Part shown: piece after piece, positions 37,401-50,600 of the stretch
How the letters are laid out: each line of letters begins with the position of its first letter
Numbering within the stretch: the stretch's first letter is position 1
From: Albula goreensis
Taxonomy: Eukaryota; Chordata; Actinopteri; Albuliformes; Albulidae
Reading direction: 5' to 3'
Length of the DNA: 64,000 nucleotides
Assembly: GCA_022829145.1 (NCBI GenBank)
Contig: CM040753.1
Coordinates: forward strand, 19,183,884 to 19,247,883
Program-made: the position numbers and the translations under genes
Notes under the pieces: generated by a model
The model's input: the letters and a program-made list of their open reading frames with translations, nothing else
Told to the model about the DNA's origin: nothing
The model's database searches: none

Positions 37401-40400
37401 CTTCTTTGTTGTTGAACTGTGCATCGGAAAGGAATGTGACAGGGTTTTCAAAGGACCGGACAAAAGCACTCTGTCATTTGTGGTGCCCTGTAATATAGCA
37501 GAGCAGGGGCTGAGAGAGGGGGATGGGGGTGGGGGCAGTTGGGGTTTTGGGCCACTTCTTGCTAACTTCCTCTGGCAATCAGGTCACACCTGAACAGCTG
37601 TTTCCACAGTGCCACACACACCTTGCTCTTTCTTCTCCTTGGTGCTTTTTTTTGGGAGGTAGGGAGGATTGATCTCCTGCGCGAGGGCATGTCCGGGCGC
37701 ATTCAGCGCAGTACTAATTGAGGGGTGCTGATGGCTGTGTGGAGCACGGCGGTCCATCTCTGTAGCTGCGTGCTGGCGGTGTCCCGTGCGTGGAGAGACC
37801 GGCAGCCACCACTCTGCCCCCTCACCCTTTCCAACGGCACACCCAGCCTCTAACTGTCTGCTCCGTCAACAAACTCAGTCTACATTTCAAGACTATTTTA
37901 AGTACATGTCAAATGTTGAATATGGCGTCTGGTCTTTTTGGTAAGAGCAGAATAAATATTTACATAGAACCATTAACCTTCACCGCTTGTTTCCTGGGCT
38001 CCAATAATTCCCCGTCATCACCTCAGATCAGTATGTTTCTCAGCAATGACAAACTTGGAATATCATCTGTGTTGTAAAAAAAAAAAAAAAAACAACGCAT
38101 CTCAATTTTTCCTATTTTTGAGTTTGATAAATGAAAAGTCAGTCTTAAGCACCAGTTGCGTGCTGTCAATGCTCCTTTGCTCTGTGACTAATTAAGTTCA
38201 TTCAAAACATCACGTGACTAAGGCTTGATGAATGCAATGAACCGATAACACAGTTTTTCTCATTTATTAAAAAGTTGTTTTGAAGCATGTTTTTTTAAGA
38301 TGCAAACAATCTGCTCTTGTCTTTATGGTGAGAATGTAATGTTTATTGATGTAAAGCCATTAGCTGTCAGGGCTTGTTTCCCCACATAACCTCTGCAGCA
38401 GAAAGGATGTCTCATTTAACATCCTCTCACAGCAAATCTTGTTTAACACTATCTTCTCTGTGGAAAAATCTGCAAAGCAACAGGAGTGGGGTTTGTGATC
38501 ACAGCTTCATTTATTCCCTGATCCTGAATTGGGTGGAGGTGGGTGGAGTACTTTGGGGCACGGGGGCTGAGTAGGGTTGTGGCAGGGTATGGGCAGGATT
38601 GCATGGTGGGTGGTCAAATGGAAAACTCTGGAAAGGTAAGTATCTTAGTCATCTGTGGATTTGTATGACAGATGACAAAGATAATTTGTACATATGTATG
38701 ACAGTATGAACAATAAATAACTTGGTCAAAAACTTGTAGGGGGTGAGTGAGTGACTGAATGAGTGAGTGAGTGAGGCCTTACTGCGGGGGCACTGGACCA
38801 GGGGTACTTGTTCTATGCGGGTGCCATTCCGGCAAGCGGCCACCTCCATCTGGCACTGGTTCTGGTACAGCTGCCCGTCAGACCCGCACACCGGCTCGCC
38901 ATCGTACCCGCAGTCACGGTAACAGGTGCAGCGCTCAAACCGCTCCTCCTCCAGGCAACCAAAAACATTGTTGCATTGGTTTCCCTGCACAAAGCCTGAG
39001 AGGGCAAATGAGAGAGCAGACTTTAGTTCACTTTCTATACTCTGTTAAGAAAACTGCTTGAATTACAATTCAATATACAACCCTTTTGATTGCCAACTTT
39101 GTGACTACCACTCACTATATAAAATGACTTATTTATTTTGAATACAAATTTGTGATTTTTTAGAGTCCTAAAATAATATATAACATATATAATTATATTA
39201 TAATACACAATAAACACTGAAGGGGGCTTAAATGTGAGATGTTTAGTCCCTTTCAAACAGTGCATTTCCTCACTTGTTATAACTCTAAAACCAGGCAGCG
39301 AGAGGGTTAGGCTGACATGGCAGTGGGAACGCAGACAGGGAGTCCCAGCACTGCAGAGTCCTGTAAAATTATGGCACAGCCGCAGCCCCGGCCTGCAGGG
39401 TGCCCAGCTAATCGTGCCCTGCAGGCCCTGAGCAGAGAGGCAGTGAGAGGGAGGGGGTTGGGGGGAGAGGAGAGAGCACACTGCCCACACACTCCCTCCT
39501 GTCCACACTGAAAGCAGCAGCTCACTTGTGTGTTTATGAAGTAAGACCCCAAAGAGAAAAGGACACACAAATAAAAACAATGCAGTGAGAGAGACACAGA
39601 TGGGTGAACAGAGAACAAGGGGTGAGAAAGGGAGGGAAAAAGACAAAGAAAGTGAGGGTTCTAGGAAATGCACAGGAGAGAGCAAGATCAAAAAGGAAAG
39701 GCCAAGGAAAGGAAGAGAGAGGGGATGGAGAAAAAATTGACACATGATAGTGAGTTTTCAAGGAAATTCATGGGGAAAGAGAGTTGGACAGAGAAAGCGG
39801 GGAGATGGTAGAGAGAGGTGCAGATGGAAAGGGATAGAACAGAGAGAAGGAATATTAGGAAAAGTATGGGACTCATCCACAAAGAGAGGAGAGAGGCAGC
39901 ACAAGCTATCTCTTTTCCCCCCAGCGGTTCCAGGGTCTGGGCATAGCCCCCACACTCCAAACATCAGGGCCCCACACCAGCAGCCAACTGCATGGGGGTT
40001 CCCCGCCTCCCAGCCCGGCCAGCAAAAACACTCCGTCAACAGAGCCTGGGGTCACCAGCGGGTTGCCATGGTGATGGTGGCAAACTCAGCGGTTTGTTGT
40101 AGCAACAACATCAGCCTCTGCTACTAATGAGTGAGCAGTCTCGGTGAAGGGGAAGAAGGGAAGGGGCATACGGACAGCACTGCTGATAGAAAAAAATTGG
40201 GGCCGGTGGGCATTCTTGAGCTCCTGTGCAGGCCACACTGTAATGCTTTATTAAACTAGATTCTAGGAACCTAAATCAGAGGCTGTAGGTTCGATTCCCA
40301 AGTGGGGCAGTGCTGTTGTACTCTTGAGCAAGATTCTTAACCATAACTGTTTCAGTAAAGATATATCCAGTTGTATAAATCAGTGTCCCCCAAATGCTTA

Positions 40401-41990
40401 TTTAAATGTAAATGCTTCTGCCCTGAAACAAACTTCTTCAGATCAAGAAAAACAAATGGTACAGTAAATCATCCAGGGTATCAGATGTGCAGAGATTATA
40501 GTACTGAAAAGCACTGAAAGCCTGCTGCCTATGAGGCAGAGCCTCTGGCACCTGCCACACAAACACAGGGACAGACACAGGGAGGGAAAGGGACAGAGCC
40601 AAAGGGAGCGACAGAGAGACTGCTGGATAGAGCAAGAGATGTACTCTTCCTCCTATACTGTGATAAATACATATAAATCTGAACACAGCCTGAAAACATG
40701 ACTTTGAATTTTGAAACATATTTTCCACCTTCCAAAATTCTAAATAAAGTATAAAATGGGAAACTTAAGGGGCTAAAAACACACTGTCTGTCAAGTATGG
40801 CTATATTTAGATTCAAATTTGTTTACCTTATGTGACACAAACAGGATCTTCTTGTAGCTGTCAACACGGAAAACTCTGCATTGTATCTCATGTTTTGGTA
40901 TTGGTTTTGGGCTACATTCTTATGTGGATCCAATCATACATCCATCACATATCGTATCCATCCATCACATATCTGATCCTTGGCCATGCAACCTGTGTTT
41001 GGATGGTCAGTTCTCATTTTTTCATCCAAATTTTTTTTCTGTCACCCTTCACGCGATGACATCATCACTAGTCACCACAGAAACCGTAACAAACATGGTG
41101 GTTTCTATGACAGCCAGCTAAACAGCACCAGCAGATAACCAATGTGCATGCCTGCCTTTTCAACATGACCCATATGTCTAAGCACAGCAGGTCACATCTG
41201 GAATGGTGAGTGAACTGTCAGGTTAAAAAAATAATAATAATCTGAAAATATGAGTCGGCCTGTTCAGGTCACTGTGTACATGCAGCTATTGTAATGACAA
41301 GCCTTATCCTGAGAAGCAGTGAGTAACATACTTAGAGATTTTTATTGAGAAAAATTTAAATGATGTCTTTATTGTTATTACTAAGAATGAAATAGTTGTT
41401 ATCATTGTTATTACCACTATTTTTATGCTTATTACTACAATTGTACTATTACTGCATACAATAATTACTTTAAGGTTCTCTAAAATTAATATGTATGTTT
41501 AAGTACCACTTATAAAATGCTTAGTCTAAAGCAACAATTCAATTGGCAGTTTTGGCAATACTATGTCACTGTATGACCATGCCAATAACTTACATTTGCC
41601 CTTGAATGTACCCAAACACTGTTATATCTTCAGCATTTCCTATCAGTGATTGTGCCATTATTTGTATGCTTTGGCAATACGATGTGTTGTCATGCCAATA
41701 AAGCATTTGGTTTGAATTTACTGATAGATGGGAGGAGGGAGTTATGAGGGAGGGGTAGAGTGATGGTTTGACAGAAAGAGAGGAACAGAGTGAGGGACAC
41801 AGATAGGGAGGGGTAGAGACAGGAACAGAAAGAGGGAGAGATAGAGAGATAAACAGAGAGAGGGTGCAGTATACCTGTCCAGCGGTTGGTGGAGCTCTCC
41901 ACCTCATTGCAGGTGGTGCCGTCACACAGCTCCCGTGCCAGGGGGCTGTTTTCGCTGACATTGTAGAAGCGTGTGGCCTCAAAGGCTGCA

Positions 41991-42038
<48 letters not shown>

Positions 42039-45000
42039 CACAGTGAATGCAGCTTCCAAACTCCTATATCACACAGAATCAATACATGACGACCAGTACT
42101 GCAGTCCTCCCACTCTCCCAAGAGAACTACTTTACCATCAGGTACAGCTCTTTTGAAGTCAACTCGTGACTGAAAAAATTGACCTCACCAGGGAACCTTC
42201 AAAAAGACTAACCCTTGGTGAGACTCAGAGCCAAACTCTAAATCTGAGAGGGGCTGCTCCACTCCGGGAGGGCCAGGGTGTATACACTAAAGCCACTTTT
42301 GGAGTAGCCCATAGTAAACGCACATACGCAACAACAGTCTAAAGCTGTTACTTATTAGCTTATCAATATATATTACAAAACTTCAGATTCCACAGTTGAT
42401 TAAGGCTAAAAGTTGGAATAAAATCTGAAACACATGCTGCCCTGCTTGCCAAATCATGCTGTAAATAAGATACAGTTTTATTTGCAAGAGTGGAAGGTAG
42501 CAGGCAACTTTTTCAGCAATTCTATGCCTTCCACAGGCCTCAGACAGTGAGCATAGATAATCTCATAATCCTAGGATCCACACTGACCTGACAGGATTTT
42601 GTATAACTGAAAATACTACATTGTAAAATGATATGTGTACTTGGGCAAAGGTATGAGAGGCACACCTGGTTCGTAGTAGTCGTACACCTTGACTGGCACA
42701 GGAGCCGTCTTGCCCACAATGTACTCTCGCACGGCCTGGAAACTCACACAGGTCATACACTGACTGGGGATCTGAAGGAAGGGAGACAGAAAGAGAGAGA
42801 GACAGAGGGAGGGAGAGAGAAAGTGTGAGAGAGCAGAGATAGTGCAAATATGTCATTGGTTAGTCTATATTACAGGTGAATGCTCAGGTCTGCTTGGCTT
42901 ATTTTTCCATAACCTGCACCAAGAAATAGTCCAAAGTGAAATACAGACTTTATCGCTCATACAAATCAACATGCAAGCCTATTCATTGTTCTAGTTCATT
43001 TCATACAAATGAAGCAAACGTAATATAATTCTCTCGTTATCCATCTCAATCCCATTGACACCCTGTGCATTACTTGAGAAAAAAAATGTTCATTACCCAA
43101 AACCCACAAACTCTCACTCACTCAGCACTACCAGGGAAAAGCAAACCAAGACTGATTTTATTTGCATTTCGAGCTGGAATCGCTCCATTCAAAAGCACAC
43201 CCAGTGAAGTAATCCCCTCAGGATACACCCATGTCTGCCATCTCATCAGTGATATGGAATTTGGAATTAAAATTATTTGCCTTCAGCAATTTTTTTAAGA
43301 AGATAAAGTTGTATGGTAAATACTATTGGACCTGAATCATATGGCATAATTACATTATTTGATTGAGAGCAGTTGATGCTGGATCTTGCCTTCAGGAAAC
43401 CTTTTTTATTTCAGGAAAGTATTTGGTATGGTAGCCACTGTTACATCCCAATCATACAGGATAAAGGACATCATTTCATGCCGTGCATTTTAATACAGTG
43501 CTGGGTCTTAGCTGCAGACAGCACTGGGAAACTGGGGGAACTAACTCACCTCATCAAAGTAGAAGAGTATCTTTCTTCCATCCACCTCATACCTTTTCAG
43601 ACCAACCTTCTTATCCATCAGCAGCTGGGAGAAAATGGAGAGAGGAACACAACCATGAACCTACAATCTCCGTTAAAATCATTTATGTTCATTTACAATC
43701 AAGCAGTTACCAGAAACACTGAAAATGTTTTTACATACATTTCATTAATGCAGCTGGTACTCATGAATTGTTGAAAAGTTTTTCTGAAGTACCTGACTCC
43801 AGGGCACAAGTGCACCTCCCTACTTGGGCATCCACTCTATATATGCATAGTAGTATGTAACCATCCCCCTACTGTCACCGTGCACCTCCAAAGATATGTG
43901 GATACTTTGAGATGCTCACTGAGAAGCATCACTAATATCCCACTGAGTTCCAAAGATAAGTGGACAGAAGGAACCTAAATTTAAAGCACCCCAATGTTGC
44001 AGATGGGGCTTGAGAAGCCACTGTAAGGGAAGTATAATTAGTGGGATGATCAAGATCGTGTACTACATTGCACACAAGTAGATTATGATGAAAAATAAAT
44101 GTAAAAAATGCCAAATTCTTTGTAAAAAAAAGGGTGCCAATAATCTTAACACCCATGTAAAAATCATTACTCCTTTAAAATGTTTTTTTTTTCTAAACAA
44201 GTGCATTTCAATAAACAAATACATACATTTTAGGAGCATACAGTATAGCACATTACTAGTTTTTTTGGTAATCTTCTACAGTTTATTGGCTAATTTTTAG
44301 CTAGGGTGCCAATAACTATGGAGATGACTGTAGACAGACAGACAGACAGACAGACAGACATATTTTATTAATCCCCAAAGGGGAGATTCACACTGACTCC
44401 AACAGCACACATCCATGGAAAACATCAACTTCAAGAGCAGAAAATTCATGACATATCTACAAATGCATGTTGGACCAAGTGCAGCATGCAAGCCAAAAAC
44501 ATAATAGCAGATAATTATATTTATTAAAACGTAAAACTGGCATGTCCCTTATTGAAGCACCTAATAGCACTGAAAATAAAAAAAAATGGTCTGAACCATT
44601 CAGCTGAATAATCAGGAAATAAGGAATACAGACAAATGGTGCAGGTTCTCAGATATACCACACTGAGGATAGCTGTTGTTGTATATTTATTTACTCTGTG
44701 GCACAGTTACCATCAACTACAATAGAATAGAACACTGGATTAAATGCTCAGAAAGAACATATTTATGAGTTTTCTGATCACTGCAAATGAGAAGTATTCC
44801 TCATATTTCATATCTTCTGGATGGCCAGTGTGCTGTCCCATACAAATGCCACAGGGCCATGAGGCAGTTGCCCACCCAGCCCTGGCCTGCACTTTACAGC
44901 TCCAACAAAGGGACCAGAATGGCTTCGGATTACACATGCAATATAAAAAAGTCTAAGTGAATTTGTCAGGACCACTTTACAGGGAGGGGGTGGGGGTACA

Positions 45001-47620
45001 GGGGTGTTAATTCTTCCCAAAGGGTACTGAGGAAAAGTGGCAGGGAGAAGGACAGAGGAAGTTTACGAGGTGCTCAGCCCAGGCTGGCGCCACCAGAGCA
45101 CAGACAGTTCTGCTCCAGGTACAGAACACTGTGGAGGGGAGAGCCCGAGTCAGGCAGCAAGTGTGTGTGCATGTGTGTGTGTGAGAGAGAGAGAGATAGT
45201 ATGTGTGAGACAGAATGTGTGTGTGGGTTTGTGTGTAAGAGGTTGTGTGTGTGTGTGTGTGTGTGTGTGCGTGCGTGCGTGCGTGTGTGTGTGTTTGTTT
45301 GTTTGTCAGTGAAAGTGTTTGTGTGTAAGAGTGTGTGTGGAAGAGAGCGGATAGAGAGACAGAGGTAGAATAAATTAATAGAAAAAGAGATAATAGAGAG
45401 ATCAAGAAGCACAGAGATGGAAAGAGTAAGACAGATCAGCAGAGAAAGATGGATCGATAGAGAGCAGAATGGAAAAACAGAAAAACAGTTTGTTTCTAAA
45501 CCTGACAGGTAAGATGTATAGAAATTAGTGAAGAACAAAAAAGTACTAGTGTTATCTCTCCCCATTTTCTTCCACCCCACACTCTTTCTCTTTCACACCC
45601 AGAACCAAACCAAACACAGTTTACAGCGGTGCTTCTTCTCCACACCATCCCAACACTTATTATGGGCAACCTTTGTGTTTTTCTTTTGTGGCTGTCATCA
45701 AGTACTCTTTACAGATTATACTTTCCCTCCAAACGTTTCTACGCCTGTCATCTCCAGCATCGTGTCTTTGTGTAAATGTTTATCTCACATACAGTGGAAC
45801 ACACTCTACCTCAGCTGCTCTCAGTGGCTGGTCTTCGGCTGTTAACAGGAGAGTGAGCTGAAAAATGTCACTTCTTTTCCATTCTCTGTTCCCCTTCCCT
45901 CCCACACATGACACTTTCCAGCCCATGATGAAACATCACTGTGTATGCGGTTCACTGGGGACACGGTAGCACTAACAAAGAAAATCCAGTACCTAATAAA
46001 CAAATTCTCTTGACGAAAGACCTGAATCCTATCACCAACACTGAAGAAAGGGAGCGAAAGAGAATGATTGTAAATATGAGAGGTGATCTGATTACTGGTG
46101 ATACGTTCTATGGGGCAGTTGAGCAAGGACTCACATTTCACTTTTCGTATTGCTTGAGAAATTGCCATAAATTAAAAAAAAAATAAAAAAAAAAGGCAAA
46201 CAGGCACAACTCCCAGTTGCTAGCAATGTAATCACTCAAACCCCAACCATCTATGAAAACAACAAGACATGACTAAATAAGCGAGTTTCCCAATCTCATA
46301 AAGTGTGGAATGTGACTGGTTCGGGCAGTCAGGACGGCAATAAAACCAGGAGGCCGGTTAGAGATCGCTTTGTAAGCTGAGCCCAGTTAGCTGGCTACAT
46401 GCACGGGTCAGGACTATCATGGTGAAGACTCAGGGAGTGGTGAGGGGTGTGGGGCTCCAAGGCAGGGGGCGCTTTATGAGGGATGAGTGACAGCGGGGGA
46501 AGTGGTGGGCCCCATAACTCTGCTAATAATGAGGGATCGGCAGTTGACAAGAGAGCAGGGAGGCGACCTAAACTAACCTCTCATCCTCCTTCACTGATAA
46601 CGGTCCCACTCCCCCTGTCCCAGTTGAAAACAACACTGACCCCCCAGCCTTCGCACCCCCCCCCCCCCCTGGGTCTGGCTGCCATTCCTGGCTGTCCGTG
46701 GTGTTACTGCCCCGTCGAGGGTCTGTGTGTGCTCCCCCTTACCCCAACTCCCCTCCCCACCACCCTCGACAAACAGGAGCCCAGATAATGACACAAAGCG
46801 GACCTGGCCAGGGTCCAGACACTTTCTATAAATACCACAGTGAGTGGGGTCCCATCAATATCATTTACTCAACCATACACATACACATACACATACACAC
46901 GTGCATACACATACATGCATGCAGGCGTACATAAACATATACACACACATGCAAGCATCGCCAAATATGTGTTCGCAAACATACAAACACACATATACTC
47001 ACACACAGGGATAGGCAGTGAATTTTGGGATTTTAGAGGTACTGACTGAATCTTGCTGGTACTGATTACCACAAAAAAATTCAGTACCAAAGTTTGGTTC
47101 CAACGAGGGTTGATGATAGTATATGAGGGAGGAGACAATGAATATTGCACAATTTCTACACTTGGCATTGATTCATTCCCTATGCCCTTCATTTAAAATA
47201 GGCCCTGTGTGATACTATGCAAACCAGGTTAAATTGGGTCATTTTTAGGTGCTGTGCCCAATGAGAAAATGAGAGCAAGCATAATCCACAAGCAGAAATC
47301 TCACCACAGTACAACATGCAGATGGTATTCATTGCAACTTAAGTCCCATTTGTTAATTTTAGCTCTCAGGCAGAGAGTAGCTTGATCAATATTTTTGAGG
47401 CCGTGACAGCATCTTAGTTAACTAACCAGGAAGTAATAGATTTGCTCAGATTTTTTTCATTGTAGGCACAGATTTGCACTGCATGATGCATATAATCAAT
47501 GGTACGTACCAACTCTTAAAGGCTCTTATGTGTTATAACACATTGATTAAAAGCTGCCTGCAAGAAATTATACAAGAAATTATTATTATTATTATACAAG
47601 AAATTATTATTATTATTATT

Positions 47621-47689
<69 letters not shown>

Positions 47690-50600
47690 ATGCACTCATT
47701 CTCAATGATGTTTTCCCCCTACCCAAAAAAAAAGCTTGGGTAGGTATACTGAGACACACACACACACACACACACACATACACACATACACACACTCACA
47801 GAGGTGACGGTAATCATCCTCATGGTGTCTGCCCCACACATAGAGTAGCAACAACAGGGGGGAAAACAAAATGTGAAACAGGATGGTGGTAGTGTGGGTG
47901 GGGAGGGGGGCTCAGAGAGAATAGCCCAGCCGGAAAACAGGAGACGGCTGATGAATTCCACGACACGCTGCCTCCTCTCAAATGTTCTCCAGATGTAGGC
48001 CCTGTCTGTCTGTCTGGGAGATGCAGTAAAAGAGCGCCATGCAAGCTCCCTCTCTCCGGTTGGTACAGCCCCGCCTCCTCCCCAGAGAAATCTTTATTAG
48101 GACATCCTGCGCAAAAACACGGACGCTCACTGGGCTGGGCTCTGTCCCCATGTCCTGGGACAGCCCCACATGGACCACGAAACTACAAATTCCACACAAT
48201 TTTTTTTCTGGGGGGGGACTAGGACATTACTTTGTGTGAGTGTGCATGTGAGTGTGTGTGAGAGAGAAACAGAGAAAGATGGGCAGTGTGTGTGTGAGAA
48301 ACAGAAAAATAGAGTGTTTGTGTGTGTTTGTGCATGCACAAGGAAGCGAGCAAGTGAGTTAGTGAGTGTGAGTGAGTGAGTGAGTGAAGGAGTGAGCAAG
48401 TGAGTGTGAGAATGAGTGAGTGAGTGAGTGAGTGAGTGAGTGAGTGAGTGAGTGAGTGAGAACATTAGCGCTTTTCAGTTGGCAGCTATACCTTCTCCAA
48501 GCTTTCTACGTCAGCACGGAAACCAGAGAGCAGTGGAACGTCCAAAACGGCCATGTTGGAGGAGCCAGAATGCAGCCACCTGTGGACACAGAGTCACAGA
48601 GTCTGGGTCAGCACTGCAGCCACAAACCAATCCGGACACTGCACACTTGCTGCCTGCCAGATCTGGGTCAAACAGCTACTTGAAATATTTAACCCTTTAG
48701 ACCAGTAACATTCCTGCAAATTACCATTTTAAAAGACACATCTATTTTCACAAATATTCAGAGTTACAAAGGGAACCTGGGAGCCTGTTAGTGCTGTACT
48801 GAGAGAAAGCAAATGTTCATGGTGCTACGCTCCAGCTGCACTACTGCTGCCTGTGACCAGAAGCCTACATGGGCGAGGCCACAACCGCCTCAGCCACATT
48901 GTGGTAAACAGTAGGTTAAGTAAGTTAAACTCATCAGCCTCACTGCTCTCTGGCGACCTCCCCTGTGGGTTCAAGGAACTGAACATGTGCTGCCTGCATG
49001 TTTGTCTGATGGTGAGAGTAATATGTGATGCCAAGAGTAAAATGGTGCCTTATCTGTAGTGTGAAAAATAGCAAAGGCTAGTGACCACATGATTCAAGGG
49101 AGTCTTGTGTGCAGTCACTTCCTTCTGAGGCTGCTGGGGAAGTTCATGGTGGGGCTGATTACAGCAAGGTTATAGTAATGTGAGGAAAAAAAAAATTTTT
49201 CACTTCACAGCCCATTCAGCTCATACAAAAGTCAAAGGAGAACACCTGACATCTTGCTTGCAGTAGAAGACTGTGGGTAGCCAATTGATCAACCAAGCTC
49301 ATTAGCTATTTGAAACTCAGATATCATGCCTGATATCCTTCCCTCACAGGGTACTACAGTCAGTTATACACCACCCTGTAGAGCCACCAGCCACAGCCAG
49401 CATTTGAACATTCCAGATTTGATACCAGACCGTGGGGGCCTATCCCCACCGACCGGCTTATCCTATTAAGGCCATTTTGGAGAAGTACGTAGTATGTAGG
49501 GAATGTATTTCAGATGTATACAAAAAAAGGGAAACCTAGAGCAAGGCATTTTTCATGTGCTGCAATATGCTCTCATGGCTGGTTCTGACAGATGTTATAT
49601 TATGCCTAAGGCAGCATTAAGTAGGCTTTGTGGTACACTTCAAGAAAAGTGTTGAAGAATGTCTTTATCCAAACAACTTCAAAGGGTGAAACTAGCTATC
49701 TCTCAGAAAAAAAGTTGGAGAATTGCAAAGTCATAAAATGTTATAGAAGGTTCTTAATATACCCAATGCATATATATGCCCCTGTGGGTATGAGGTTGAT
49801 GTTTTAGGAAATGGCTTACAGTTATCTCAATGATTTGAAGCCAAGTACCATATCCTAGTTTAAAAAGTGTAACCTTTTCATTATCTCCAAGCAATCATAG
49901 CCCCACCCATTTCTGTATTGTTTTCCCTTATTGGTCCATCACTGTTTGGCCCCGCCCTTTCTCACCTGACACAGGCCTCCAGTGTGACACGGTAGTCCAG
50001 GTGGTCCTGATGGGCAGCTGGGTCCTCGTCATCAGTGGGGGTGCGGCGCGTGCGGCTCAGCTCTGAGCGGTTGTCGGCGCGGGAACGGGAGCGGCCTGCT
50101 GAGGGGCGTGAGGCAGAGGAGGGGTGTCGCTCAGGGCGTGGCTCCTTCAGGTCCACTGTCAGCTGGAAGGCTGGTTTGGCCACAGGGTCGGGTACATTGT
50201 AGGACACGTCAATCTGAGTGAGTACACACACATAAATACATAAACACAAACAACAGTCTAGCATTGAACCCCAGAGGTTAACCTGAACTTCACAGGAATC
50301 CACAGGTTGAGTTCTTGATAAGTGGGCAGGGGTTCTTGATATTTGGGCAGGGCAGGGGGCAGCTGTTGCTAAACAGTCAGGCACTGTCAGGGTGAGGGGT
50401 TGAATTTCTGTAGCGTTTATCATTGAAAATTGATATTAAAAAGAATTAGATCAAATAAAAGTCTCTTTCATATGCATAGTTGTTCTTATGTAATGCTAAG
50501 CAGCACACACATGTCTATCTTCCTCCAACTTATACAACTCCTCTTGTCATTATTTTCAATACCTCGGTATGTCAGAAGACAAAGCCATAAACATCTGTAA

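Noticed and set aside
39035..39745. 236-codon minus-strand frame
   Set aside because: A Ser/Leu/Phe-rich translation of a purine-rich plus strand, inside a cpamd8 intron, without splice context.
45007..45580. His/Thr-rich frames on both strands
   Set aside because: Caused by TG-rich simple repeats.
47474..47743. Frame with an extended poly-valine run
   Set aside because: A (TTG)n trinucleotide repeat, not a gene.
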